Shown here: positions 55,265 to 64,000 of the stretch, one piece after another
Layout of the letters: the number at the start of each line of letters is the position of its first letter
Numbering within the stretch: position 1 is the first letter of the stretch
DNA from: Pieris napi
Taxonomy: Eukaryota > Arthropoda > Insecta > Lepidoptera > Pieridae
Direction: 5' to 3'
DNA length: 64,000 nt
Assembly: GCF_905475465.1 (NCBI RefSeq)
Contig: NC_062240.1
Coordinates: 2,061,001 to 2,125,000, forward strand
The notes under the pieces: generated by a model
What the model was told of the DNA's origin: nothing
Databases searched by the model: none
What the model saw: only the letters and a program-made list of their open reading frames with translations
Program-made: the position numbers and the translations under genes

Positions 55265-58132
55265 CTACAATGGAGTGACACCTAACTGTTTAACAAAATT
55301 ATAATGTTTTTGGCAACATAAACTTTTTGTTAATATATCTGCTGGCATATCATTTGTATTTAAGTACTCTATTACAATAAAATTATTTTCAACAGCTGTT
55401 CTAACAAAATGAAATCTAACATCAATATGCTTGCTTCTTTTATGAAATAAACTATGTTTAGTTAACAATTGTGCACTCTGGTTGTCATTATATAATAGTA
55501 TAGGGGACTCATTTCTACATTTCAATTCTATTAACAAGTTCCTTAAATAAATGGCTTCTTTACTTGCCTCACATATAGCCATATACTCAGCTTCTGTGCT
55601 AGACAAAGCTATTGTTAATTGTTTTTTACATTCAAATGAGATGACACTACCAGACATCTTAAACATAAAACCTGTATAAGACTTACGGTCCACACAATCT
55701 GATGCCCAATCAGCATCCGCATAGCCTATTAAATCTAAATCATCCTTGACATATTTTAAACCAAAATGTTTTGTTTTGTGCAAGTACTTTAAAACACGTT
55801 TTACATGGTTCCAATGTGTTTCATTATAATTATTATTAAACTGACTTAGGTAACAAACAGAATAAAATATATCAGGACGGGTTAACATTGATAAATAAAG
55901 CAAACTTCCTATTAATTGCTGGTAAGGATACTGAGTACAACAAGTGTCTCCCTTTTTAAGCTTTAAATTTACCTCCATAGGTGTACTAACTGGTTTACAA
56001 TTTTTCATATTAAACTTATTCAACAAATGATCAACAAATTGTTCCTGGTCTACAAAAATCTCATCTTGTTTTCTTCTGACCCTCATACCTAAGCACTGTC
56101 TAATGTCTCCTAAGTCTTTTAATTTAAATTTAGATTTTAGTTCAGTCTTAAGACATTCAGTTTCTCTTTTACAATCAGAAAAAATAAAAAAATCATCTAC
56201 AAACAAAGCTATATATGTTCTGGTAGTATTATGTTGTTTAATAAATAAACAAGGTTCATACACTGACTTTCTATATCCAAAAGATTGTAAACAATCATCT
56301 ACACGCTTATACCATGCCCTAGCTGATTGTTTCAACCCATAGATTGCCCTCTTTAGTTTTAACACTTTGTTCTCCCTATCATGACATTCAAAATTCTCAG
56401 GTAAACACATATATACATCTTCATTTAAATGCCCATTTAAAAATGCTGTGGTTACATCAAGGTGAGTTATATCTAGATTATATTTAACACTTAATGCAAA
56501 CAATAGTCTTATTGTTGAGTGACGAACCACTGGGGAAAAAGTTTCGGTATAGTCTATTCCTGCTTTCTGTGTAAAACCTTTAGCAACTAACCGAGCTCGA
56601 TATCTTATGTTATCATCACTGTCCACTTTTTTCTTTAACACCCACTTACACTTAACCACTGTAGCTTGTTTTGGCCTGTCCACCACTACCCAAGCTTCAT
56701 TTTCTCTAAATGATTTTAGTTCTTCTTTCATACTGGCTCGCCAGAATTGGCTTTCTGGACCATTTAATGCCTCTCCGAGTGTTATCTCTCCTTGACTACT
56801 GTCTTCACACTCCACCATACACAAGTTATTGTAACCATACCTATCTGGTCTCACTCTAGTGCGTTTGGGTAATTGCTCTGGCTCAATTGGTTCAACACCT
56901 GGGTCTGAGACTGTGTCAAATGTCTTATCACTGTAAGTACTCACTGAAACTTCAGATTCTGGGACATAAGTTTCATCCCCACAATCGTCTTTAGAGGAAG
57001 AGCTCTCAATTTCTTCATAATCATTCTCTTGCTCAGTTACCTCCACTGGATGCTTACATTCCAATGGTATTTCTACCATATTCTGGTTTGGACTTTCCAT
57101 GACAACTACATCTCTGCTGATTGTGACAATGTTAGTTACAGGATCATATACTCTATATCCTTTAGTTTTTTCTGCATAACCTACAAAAATCAGCTTGTTG
57201 GCCTTTTTATCCCATTTCAAACATCTTTCCTTGGGAATGTGAACCATGACTACACTGCCAAATATACGCAAATGACTTAGGTTTGGTTTCTGACCAGTCC
57301 ATACTTCATAAGGAGTCTTATTATTCAGCCCCGTGACAACTGATCTATTTCTTAAATATACTGATGTGTTGACGGCTTCTGCCCAGAACTTCTTCTCTAA
57401 TCCAGCATCATAGATCAAACATCTGGCCTTTTCAACTACTGACCTGTTCATCCTCTCGCAGAGACCATTCTGTTCTGGTGTATAAGCATTAGTTCTCTGG
57501 TGAACTATACCTTGCTTATTTAAATAACTGCCAAATTCACGACTACAAAACTCCCCTCCATTATCAGTTCGGAGAACCTTGACTTTCTTTTCTTTTTGGT
57601 TTTCTACCATTCTCTGAAATTCTTGAAAAAAATGGAACACTTCATTCTTAGCTTTCATAAAATAAACAAATGCCATTTTGCTATAGTCATCCACAAACAA
57701 AACATAGTATCTTGATCCTCCAATCGATTGATTTTCCATAGGACCTCCAACATCTGCATGAATAATCTCCAGCACATCCTCTGTTTTTGATGAACTTTTC
57801 TTGAAAGGCAACCTAGTTTGTTTTCCTTCACAACAAACAGTGCATGAAGATTTGCCTATGTTTACCACCTCAGGATATGTGATTCCATCTACAGCTCCAT
57901 TTTTCATTTTATTCAGGCTATTACTATTGATATGCCCTAATCGCCGGTGCCAAGTCTCACGTGATGTTATTGCAGGTGCTGCAAATATTTCATCGACTTG
58001 TAACGTTTGTAATTTATACACACCATCAACTAATTCTGCTTGGCCAACGAGTTCTTTCTGTTGATTATAAACAAAGCAAAAATCTCCTTTGAAAATTACA
58101 TTGTTGCCATTCCTAATCAACTGACTCACAGA
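55265..58132 (-). CDS. Copia pol: integrase, reverse transcriptase, RNase H
   Basis: Uninterrupted frame from the hAT insertion to the stop at 55265. Numbering starts at the first Met in the hAT end (58186); copia sequence starts at about residue 18. The pre-integrase zinc finger is H80, H85, C115, C118. The integrase core has D145, D208 and E244, with the exact 35-residue spacing. RT has ARLVAKGFTQ (531-540) and the catalytic FVDD at 662-665. RNase H shows D824/D826, E865 and D901 (YADADW, SSTEAEY, DNQSA). No stop or missing catalytic residue was seen. These enzymes copy the RNA and insert the cDNA. The frame is cut off from its start by the hAT element, so this copy is probably not autonomous. 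Confidence 0.93.
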   Translation of the reverse strand, partial: SVSQLIRNGNNVIFKGDFCFVYNQQKELVGQAELVDGVYKLQTLQVDEIFAAPAITSRETWHRRLGHINSNSLNKMKNGAVDGITYPEVVNIGKSSCTVCCEGKQTRLPFKKSSSKTEDVLEIIHADVGGPMENQSIGGSRYYVLFVDDYSKMAFVYFMKAKNEVFHFFQEFQRMVENQKEKKVKVLRTDNGGEFCSREFGSYLNKQGIVHQRTNAYTPEQNGLCERMNRSVVEKARCLIYDAGLEKKFWAEAVNTSVYLRNRSVVTGLNNKTPYEVWTGQKPNLSHLRIFGSVVMVHIPKERCLKWDKKANKLIFVGYAEKTKGYRVYDPVTNIVTISRDVVVMESPNQNMVEIPLECKHPVEVTEQENDYEEIESSSSKDDCGDETYVPESEVSVSTYSDKTFDTVSDPGVEPIEPEQLPKRTRVRPDRYGYNNLCMVECEDSSQGEITLGEALNGPESQFWRASMKEELKSFRENEAWVVVDRPKQATVVKCKWVLKKKVDSDDNIRYRARLVAKGFTQKAGIDYTETFSPVVRHSTIRLLFALSVKYNLDITHLDVTTAFLNGHLNEDVYMCLPENFECHDRENKVLKLKRAIYGLKQSARAWYKRVDDCLQSFGYRKSVYEPCLFIKQHNTTRTYIALFVDDFFIFSDCKRETECLKTELKSKFKLKDLGDIRQCLGMRVRRKQDEIFVDQEQFVDHLLNKFNMKNCKPVSTPMEVNLKLKKGDTCCTQYPYQQLIGSLLYLSMLTRPDIFYSVCYLSQFNNNYNETHWNHVKRVLKYLHKTKHFGLKYVKDDLDLIGYADADWASDCVDRKSYTGFMFKMSGSVISFECKKQLTIALSSTEAEYMAICEASKEAIYLRNLLIELKCRNESPILLYNDNQSAQLLTKHSLFHKRSKHIDVRFHFVRTAVENNFIVIEYLNTNDMPADILTKSLCCQKHYNFVKQLGVTPL

Positions 58133-59032
58133 TAGGGATTGCAATCCGGAAAAACGGATCCGGTAATCCGGCGGATCCGGCATCATTTAATGGTTACCGG
58201 ATCCGGTACCAATATACCGTATACGAAGACCGGATCCGGTGCTAGCAGTTTGTGGAAAAATGTGGCCTTTTCGGCCGCTAGGCTATATTTGCAGCTCTAT
58301 TAGAAATCGTTTAGCTGATGACACAATTAACAATATTTGTTTTCTACGATCTTATTTTCAAAATCAATATTGATTTTCTTTTAATACTTATATTTTTTTA
58401 CAATAATTATTACTTAAAATAATTATTTATCGTAAGTTGATTAAACTAAAGAGTTCTAAACTCATTATTGTGATAATTTTTGCCATTCATTCGTTCGACA
58501 GATTCATCAAATCATGATGGTATCTGTGATAATCATAAATACCTATAAGACTTGTTTGTTAGAATTCTCAAATACTTTAATAATGATTTTGATCTCATTT
58601 CAGTTAATTACGTAAGGTTAATTGTGTCTATTAGATATTATAGTTACTTGATAATTAATATTGTTACTTATAAATTGATCTATCTGTGAAAATGAAATCT
58701 AGAAAGACTGAGCTACTCGTTACGTCGTAAAATTATTACTAGGTCCCTACACTACTAAATTTTAATTGTTTTCTTGTTGTCTATTTGTCTTAACATTGGT
58801 TAGGAAATAAAGTCGATTTTATATATTTGTGATTTATTTTTTATAAACTACCTCCATATAAGTGCAGTGACACTTGATTACCTTATTACTAACTTATTTT
58901 GTACTAAAAAGAGAAAATCATCTTGATTTAATCAATCCGGTCGGATCCGGTCGGATCCGGCCGGATTGATGGGAATCCGGTCGTATCCGGCCGGACTGAA
59001 AATGACGCCGGATTGCAATCCCTACTCACAGA
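58125..59032. repeat. 8-bp target duplication around the hAT element
   Basis: CTCACAGA occurs at 58125-58132 and 59025-59032, directly bordering the element, the 8-bp duplication typical of hAT transposition. Confidence 0.9.
58133..59024. mobile_element. Non-autonomous hAT transposon (892 bp)
   Basis: Perfect 17-bp inverted ends TAGGGATTGCAATCCGG, fitting the hAT end pattern, and the 8-bp duplication. Both subterminal zones are crowded with the palindrome CCGGATCCGG or GGATCCGG (four on the left within 110 bp; two plus variants on the right), likely transposase binding sites. The AT-rich core has no long frame, so it must be mobilised by a transposase encoded elsewhere. Confidence 0.92.
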
Positions 59033-60064
59033 AAGCAAGTTAGTGGTTAAATTCGGAACATACAATACATCTGTAACTGTAACGTCGTATTCTTCTCGAT
59101 TGACTACTGTAACGATGTTTACGTCGCCAGAACACAGCACTGAAACTCTAGTCTGATTTGCGATAATAATTTCTTTGGTTTCCTGCTGATGCGATACATT
59201 CGTGAGGTTATCTTTGTTTGCAGTCATGTGTTTACTTGCGCCACTATCGATATACCAGCTGTTCTTATTAAAATTTCCACTCAGAAAAACAGCACTGAAG
59301 GCATTGGTCTGTTTTCGTTTAGTATTATCCGATTGCGCACACTGATTTTTATAGTGACCGGTTTGTTTACATTTGTAGCACTTTATAATTTTGATAGGTT
59401 GCGTCATATCTGATTGTCTATTAATATGGCCGCTTTGAGTATTGCCACTTTTCAATCTATGTCTTCCTTTCGCAATAAATGCACTTTCTGAACCGGATGT
59501 AGTACCAACATAATCATCAGCACACATATCTACCAATTTTGTTTTTACAATATCTGCACTAACCTCAATTCCAGAATGCTCAATGGCCATTATCATAGGC
59601 GCATATTTTTCGGTCAATCCCGCTAACATTAATGCTCCAATCCACTCATCGGTTATACTGAATCCTGTTCCTCGAAGTCGCTGGCCCGTTTCTACAATTT
59701 GAGTAACATACTGTGCCATTGACTCACAGTTTTCTAGCCGAATGTTAATGAGGTTTCTCAGTAGACTAATCTTCCTCATATAGCCGGAATCATCATACAT
59801 ATGTTTAAGCGTAGACCATAAATCATATGCCGTAGCTGCCTGCTTGATATGAACATATAAAGATGTATCGATTGTTAATATCAATTTTGCCTTGGCTTTA
59901 GCATCACTTTCAATATCACTCGCCGACGCCGATGCTGATAGCTGTGTCTTGATTTTATCCGCCATGTTTTCTAGCACCAAAACATTTTGCACCGCAAAAC
60001 ACCAGTCGTCATAGTTTTCACGACCCTTCAACTTTGGGACGTTGGCTATATAATTCACCGACAT
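59025..60064 (-). CDS. Copia gag and protease
   Basis: The frame starts at ATG 60064, about 60 bp inside the primer site, and runs 347 residues before entering the hAT element, where it reads on to 58928 before a stop. The gag part has the copia-type N-terminal region, and a CCHC zinc knuckle C229-x2-C232-x4-H237-x4-C242. The protease site is D273-S-G in WYIDSGASKHM. The last native residues (LLSVS) fall in the target duplication, and the pol frame resumes in the same frame on the other side, so the original gene was one gag-pol frame as in copia. Gag alone could still be made. Confidence 0.92.
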
Positions 60065-60125
60065 TATTATAGCAGTATGGATAAAGATAATACTTTAAAC
60101 TTCCATAATACACTTAAAAACGGGT

Positions 60126-60139
60126 CTGGGCCCATAACC
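60126..60139 (-). promoter_or_regulatory. Copia primer binding site (internal tRNA-iMet)
   Basis: GGTTATGGGCCCAG on the element strand next to the 5' LTR. The same string follows the 5' LTR of Drosophila copia, which is primed by a cleaved initiator tRNA-Met fragment. Confidence 0.8.
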
Positions 60140-60140
60140 T

Positions 60141-60284
60141 ATAATAATGAAACAACGGTGGACGTTGACAGACTAACTTTTAATTCAATGACAATCATAC
60201 ATAGACCCACAAATGAGTACTTTCTTTATAACAAACTAGATGTCACTAATAGTACGTAAACATTATTTTGATACATATTTAACA
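60141..60284 (-). repeat. Copia 5' LTR
   Basis: 144 bp, identical to 55076-55219; it should carry the promoter of the element. Confidence 0.9.
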
Positions 60285-61015
60285 TATTTCAAGTTTAAAT
60301 CTTCAAATATTAGTAATAACGATTGGGACATGGGTGCATACCCCAGTATTTTTGGCACCTATACCAGTGCAAGATGGTAATGAACAATGTATATAATATG
60401 ATTTTTTTCTCATATAGCAAGCTATTTTATGTTAGTCGGATAGCGGAATAGAAGTCATGATAATATGTTATGTGTAATTGTGTACGTATTAGCAATAGGT
60501 CATAAATCATTATTAAATAATTTTTCCTTTATTCATAAGCACGAAGCTGGAAGTCATCTGTACTCTGATATTAATTCCGTAGAATTTTGACACGTCTATC
60601 GTTTTTTGACATGTCAATTATGGCAAACCTTTTTGGCCGGGCACATTTTTCCATTTCAAAACGAGTCTGAACATTTGAGTATACATACATTTTATTGTTA
60701 GTTAATGTATCCATTTTATTGAGTGCGGTGCTCCACATTAAAAGTGTTTTACGGCGAGTGATAATTACGTTCCTTTTCACAAACAATAAAAAACGCACAA
60801 GTTAAGATAACATTTTTTTTTAAAGGTTTACTAAACCTGGAATTAGTAGGGAGTGATGCCAGCTAAATAATAAAATAAAGTGATTAAAGTTAATTCGATA
60901 TATTATTGTTCGTGATATTGAAATATTTGTTATTTTTGTATTAGGTCACTTGAGTAATTAAATATTTAGATTAACCTTTTTGTAGGTAAACAATAAAAAA
61001 TAGCGGTCGTGATCG
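60285..61015. other. Unassigned
   Basis: AT-rich; the - strand frame 60571-60798 has no recognised family. Confidence 0.3.
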
Positions 61016-61500
61016 CTATGAGGTAGTGGTAATAGAAGAAGATGTGATGCGCTTCACGACGTTTCGCCATCGTTGCCTATTAGAGCTCATAGTGCTGCAC
61101 TGATTGAGTGAATCTCCTACGGCAGACTTGATGTGGTCAGTCCAACGCGTAGGTGATCTTCCGCGCAGTCTAGTGCCTTTCACCTTCCCCTGGACGACAA
61201 GGCGTTCTATGGACTGATCACCACGCCGTGATACGTGTCCGAAGAATGTTAGGTGAGATTGTACTGTTGAAAACAGACGCTGTTTGATACCGAGTTCTTG
61301 AAGTATCGAGACGTTTGTACGAAACTCGGTCCACGAAACCCCAAGCATTCTCCTCCAGCACTACATTTCCAGAGCGTCTATTTTCTGCTTTTCCACATCT
61401 CGCAAGGTCCACGTTTCAGCTGCGTACAGAAATATGGGGAATATAAGTGTTTTTACGAGCCTGGTCTTCGTGGCTTTTGTTATATTCCTGTTTATCCGTA
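61016..61500 (-). pseudogene. LINE endonuclease/RT C-terminal fragment
   Basis: The - strand frame 61348-61016 reads MLGVSWTEFRTNVSI, later TFFGHVSRRGDQSIERLVVQ and RGRSPTRWTDHIK. This is the C-terminal tail of a common insect LINE reverse transcriptase (W-x-x-F-R-x-N, FGHV-RR, GRSPTRW). Upstream, 61350-61490 continues the match (LVKTLIFPIFLYAAETWTLR) but a Trp codon has become TAG near 61362, so the fragment is dead. It is 5'-truncated. Confidence 0.7.
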
Positions 61501-62590
61501 AACGTACATCACAAAGGTTTAATTAAATTAAACTTGATGATACGTGATCTATAATTGTTTAACAAAGTTATGTACTTAAAACACCTACGCACATTTGAAA
61601 TCCAGCAATATATCTAGATGTGATTCGCGCTAGTACATAAATTTATTACACAGTATTCACCTCAGATTTGTAGTTTCGATTACAATGGTTGGAAGGGTGA
61701 GAATAAATTCGTGGGAATCGCACCTTGCTGACACATAAAGTGAAATAAATAGGCGAGCGCCACAGCGCCGTGCGCCACGCGGCATCACAAAATATATTAT
61801 AATAGAAAAGTTACCACACATTCAATTCTCGCTTATATTTACAGCCGTTTCAATCTCATGATTTTCTACCTTCAAGGTACGTGTACTTATATATTCTGCA
61901 TGTTTAGGCTCCATTAAACCAATAGAAAAAACTGAAACTGGTAGCAAAGTGCTATTTCGACGAAACCAGTGTGATTTAGTTATTTATCAATATTTAGCTA
62001 TATCGCAAACTTGTGATTATTTACACAAATCGGAATCGGGATTGGAATTGTTGTTATTATCTGCTGTTGTTGATATTTTGTTGTTAGTAATATGTCATTA
62101 CACTCTTTGTGTAGTACCATGGCGTTATAAAAGAAAAATAGTAGCTGGATTTTTTATTAAATAGCAAGTCAATCAAAAAAAAAAAAATACAAGAAACAGT
62201 GCAACGGTTAAAATAATTATACGAAACTAATAATAAGTAAAAACATTATTTATTGCTTTTTTGCATTAGCTTTAATACAGTTGTTTGGTTGTCAAATTAG
62301 GTTAAAAGCTTATAATTCCCAAAAGTTTTTATCATTATATACAATTTCTTTCAAACTCCTTTAACATTTTAAGTATGTAGTCACAAAAATTTTATTTTAT
62401 TAAAAATTTACTTAAATTAATGGATTTTATACATCCAGTTGTTTGCGGTTTCTCAGTATGTAGAATGTTTTCGTAGCAAAGTGCTCTTGACAGCCAGAGG
62501 AACTTTCTATATTATTATTCCTGTTTTTAATATAGGAAGAATATTCCTTATATAATATTTTGGTTTGAAGTACATTTCTTTTAATTAGAA
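61501..62590. other. Unassigned 1.1 kb
   Basis: A short GC-rich spot at 61750-61785 (AGCGCCGTGCGCCACGCGGC) stands out. No gene or repeat is recognised. Confidence 0.3.
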
Positions 62591-62599
62591 AGTATCTTT

Positions 62600-62790
62600 G
62601 ATTCAAAATCAAAATCAAAATACGTTTATTCAATTTAGATGCTTCTTAGAGCATGCTTATGAATGTCAACAACGTTTACAAAAATTCACGAAAGAGCAGG
62701 ACTACGCCATCCGTTCGCAAAACTACCAGGAGGCCTTGTTCTGAGAAGAACGGGCAAGAAACTCAGCAAGTTTTGCCCTCCCTTTACATT
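62600..62790 (+). repeat. Dispersed repeat (ACTTATGAACGTCA family)
   Basis: CAAAATACGTTTATTCAATT, GCATGCTTATGAATGTCAAC, then CAAAACTACCAGGAGG and AAGAACGGGCAAGAAACTCA. Confidence 0.55.
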
Positions 62791-64000
62791 ACAATTATTC
62801 AAAGGAAAATGTCATAAACCACAACGTCGTCGTATTTATCTTTGGTTCTAAGTATAATTATTAATATGTATACTTAGAAATGCATAAATTAAAAAAAACT
62901 AGACTTTTCTATTCTAAAGTGATGTGGGGAGAAATTGCTATTTGTAGAGAGGAAAGCTCTAAGGCGTGTATTAATTCTAATTGCGGAAATTCAGTCGAAT
63001 CTGTCAAAGCAAAGCCTACGTGGAATTGATATGAAATGTGTTAATACTGATATTCCACGCTGTTCACCCATTAAGTTTGATGCGTTTCTGTTTTGCCTTG
63101 TATCTATATTATACCAATTTCTAGGAAGGTGCGCTGCATACAAAGCAAAGGATAATTAGATGGAATTTATACTTTGTACTACTTTTGAGTAGTATAACTT
63201 ACTTATACTGTCATGTGATATTATACGTTCGTTCCAAATGTATATGGTTCAAGAATGTAACACAAAAGACGAAACTGACGAAATCTTTTTAAAACCTAGA
63301 TAGAATTATGTAAAATATTTAAGTTACGTTACGTTGGTTAAGATAGATACATATATATACATTAGTTAATAATAAAACGAAATGTTAAAAATCTTACACT
63401 TGTAGTCAATAAATTGTAAAACGTCAGTTTTGGTACTGATAAACGAGCCTTTTAGTTTTTCATAGATTCATAAATAGTAATATAACATTCTCTTTTCCAA
63501 GAATGTACAATAGGTCGTCACTTATATTATTTATAGGTAACATATGTATTATGTATGTGTCTCTTAGTTTTAAGAACCTATAAATTAGTCAATTACAGTT
63601 TTTTAAGTCGAGCACCGCAACCTCTAATTTTATGGTAGTTATACACTCATGTTTTAAACGATTTAAGACATATACTGATTTAAACAAAGCGTTTCATTTA
63701 TTTGAACATTCAAACGTCCAACAATCTCCACCGAACTCAGATCACGTAAAAAAAGTTAAATATAAATGTTAGCAATTAACAAAAAGTCTTATACTATTCT
63801 ATATTAAATTGATATTTGAATTTGTTGAATCTCTTAGAAGAGCTGGGACCTCTCCAACACTAAAAAGTAATTGATTAAAAAGAAAGCTCCATTATAAGCG
63901 CTGAGCATCGGTCGGGTCGCATTCAGTCTTGTCGACTACATTAAACTGATTGCTGCAATTAGCGAATGGTGTAATTCTCCTTTTCGCCCCCCCTGGCCCC
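62791..64000. other. Right edge, unassigned
   Basis: AT-rich until the last 40 bases, which end in a C-rich run. No exon or repeat is supported. Confidence 0.3.

Larger units (their letters stand above)
55076..60284 (-). mobile_element. Ty1/copia LTR retrotransposon with nested hAT element
   Basis: Two identical 144-bp LTRs bound a gag-pol frame on the - strand. Just inside the 5' LTR (right side) is GGTTATGGGCCCAG, the primer site that Drosophila copia also uses (internal region of initiator tRNA-Met). A purine tract (TAAGGGAGTG) precedes the 3' LTR. Domain order gag, protease, integrase, RT, RNase H is that of copia. The coding frame is broken only by the 892-bp hAT insertion; without it the element is about 4.3 kb. 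I could not find a 5-bp target duplication at the outer edges (AATAA/TCAAA against TATTT), so the exact limits or later rearrangement need checking. Confidence 0.93.

Noticed and set aside
56103..58064. Several + strand frames of 60-90 codons inside the copia region.
   Set aside because: Antisense shadows of the intact pol frame.

Overview
This window looks like AT-rich nuclear DNA from a moth or butterfly (Lepidoptera). The reasons are one multi-exon insect cuticle gene with consensus GT-AG introns, introns crowded with tRNA-derived SINEs, LINE 3' ends, Helitrons and MITEs of the kinds seen in lepidopteran genomes, and a Ty1/copia element primed by an internal site of initiator tRNA-Met. The species cannot be named from the sequence alone.

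Layout. Bases 1-1237 are the right part of a PIF/Harbinger DNA transposon: the transposase C-terminus on the + strand faces the first exon of a MADF-domain accessory protein on the - strand, and the element ends beside a TTA target site. Bases 1863-26453 are the only host protein gene I can support: a 12-exon, 493-residue secreted chitin-deacetylase-like protein (signal peptide, CBM14 chitin-binding domain, CE4 domain; Cda4/Cda5 type without an LDLa domain). All twelve exons join in frame, and an AATAAA lies about 485 bp after the stop. Two of the five CE4 motifs have lost their metal ligands (Asp to Gly; both His to Gly and Gln), so the protein is probably a chitin-binding pseudoenzyme.

The introns and the downstream 28 kb hold transposon debris: at least five Helitron insertions with clean ends (one nested in another), three SINE types, 3' ends of several LINEs, a four-copy foldback family with CWG target sites, two Harbinger-like MITEs (one inside a SINE, one whose empty site is preserved in another repeat copy), a mariner-type MITE and several unclassified dispersed repeats. 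From 27 kb to 55 kb no host gene is evident.

Bases 55076-60284 are a nearly intact Ty1/copia retrotransposon on the - strand with identical 144-bp LTRs. Its single gag-pol frame is split by an 892-bp non-autonomous hAT element with perfect terminal repeats and an 8-bp target duplication. Bases 60285-64000 hold a LINE C-terminal fragment and otherwise unassigned AT-rich DNA. There is no operon logic here: the biology is one large developmental or cuticular gene embedded in young and old mobile elements.
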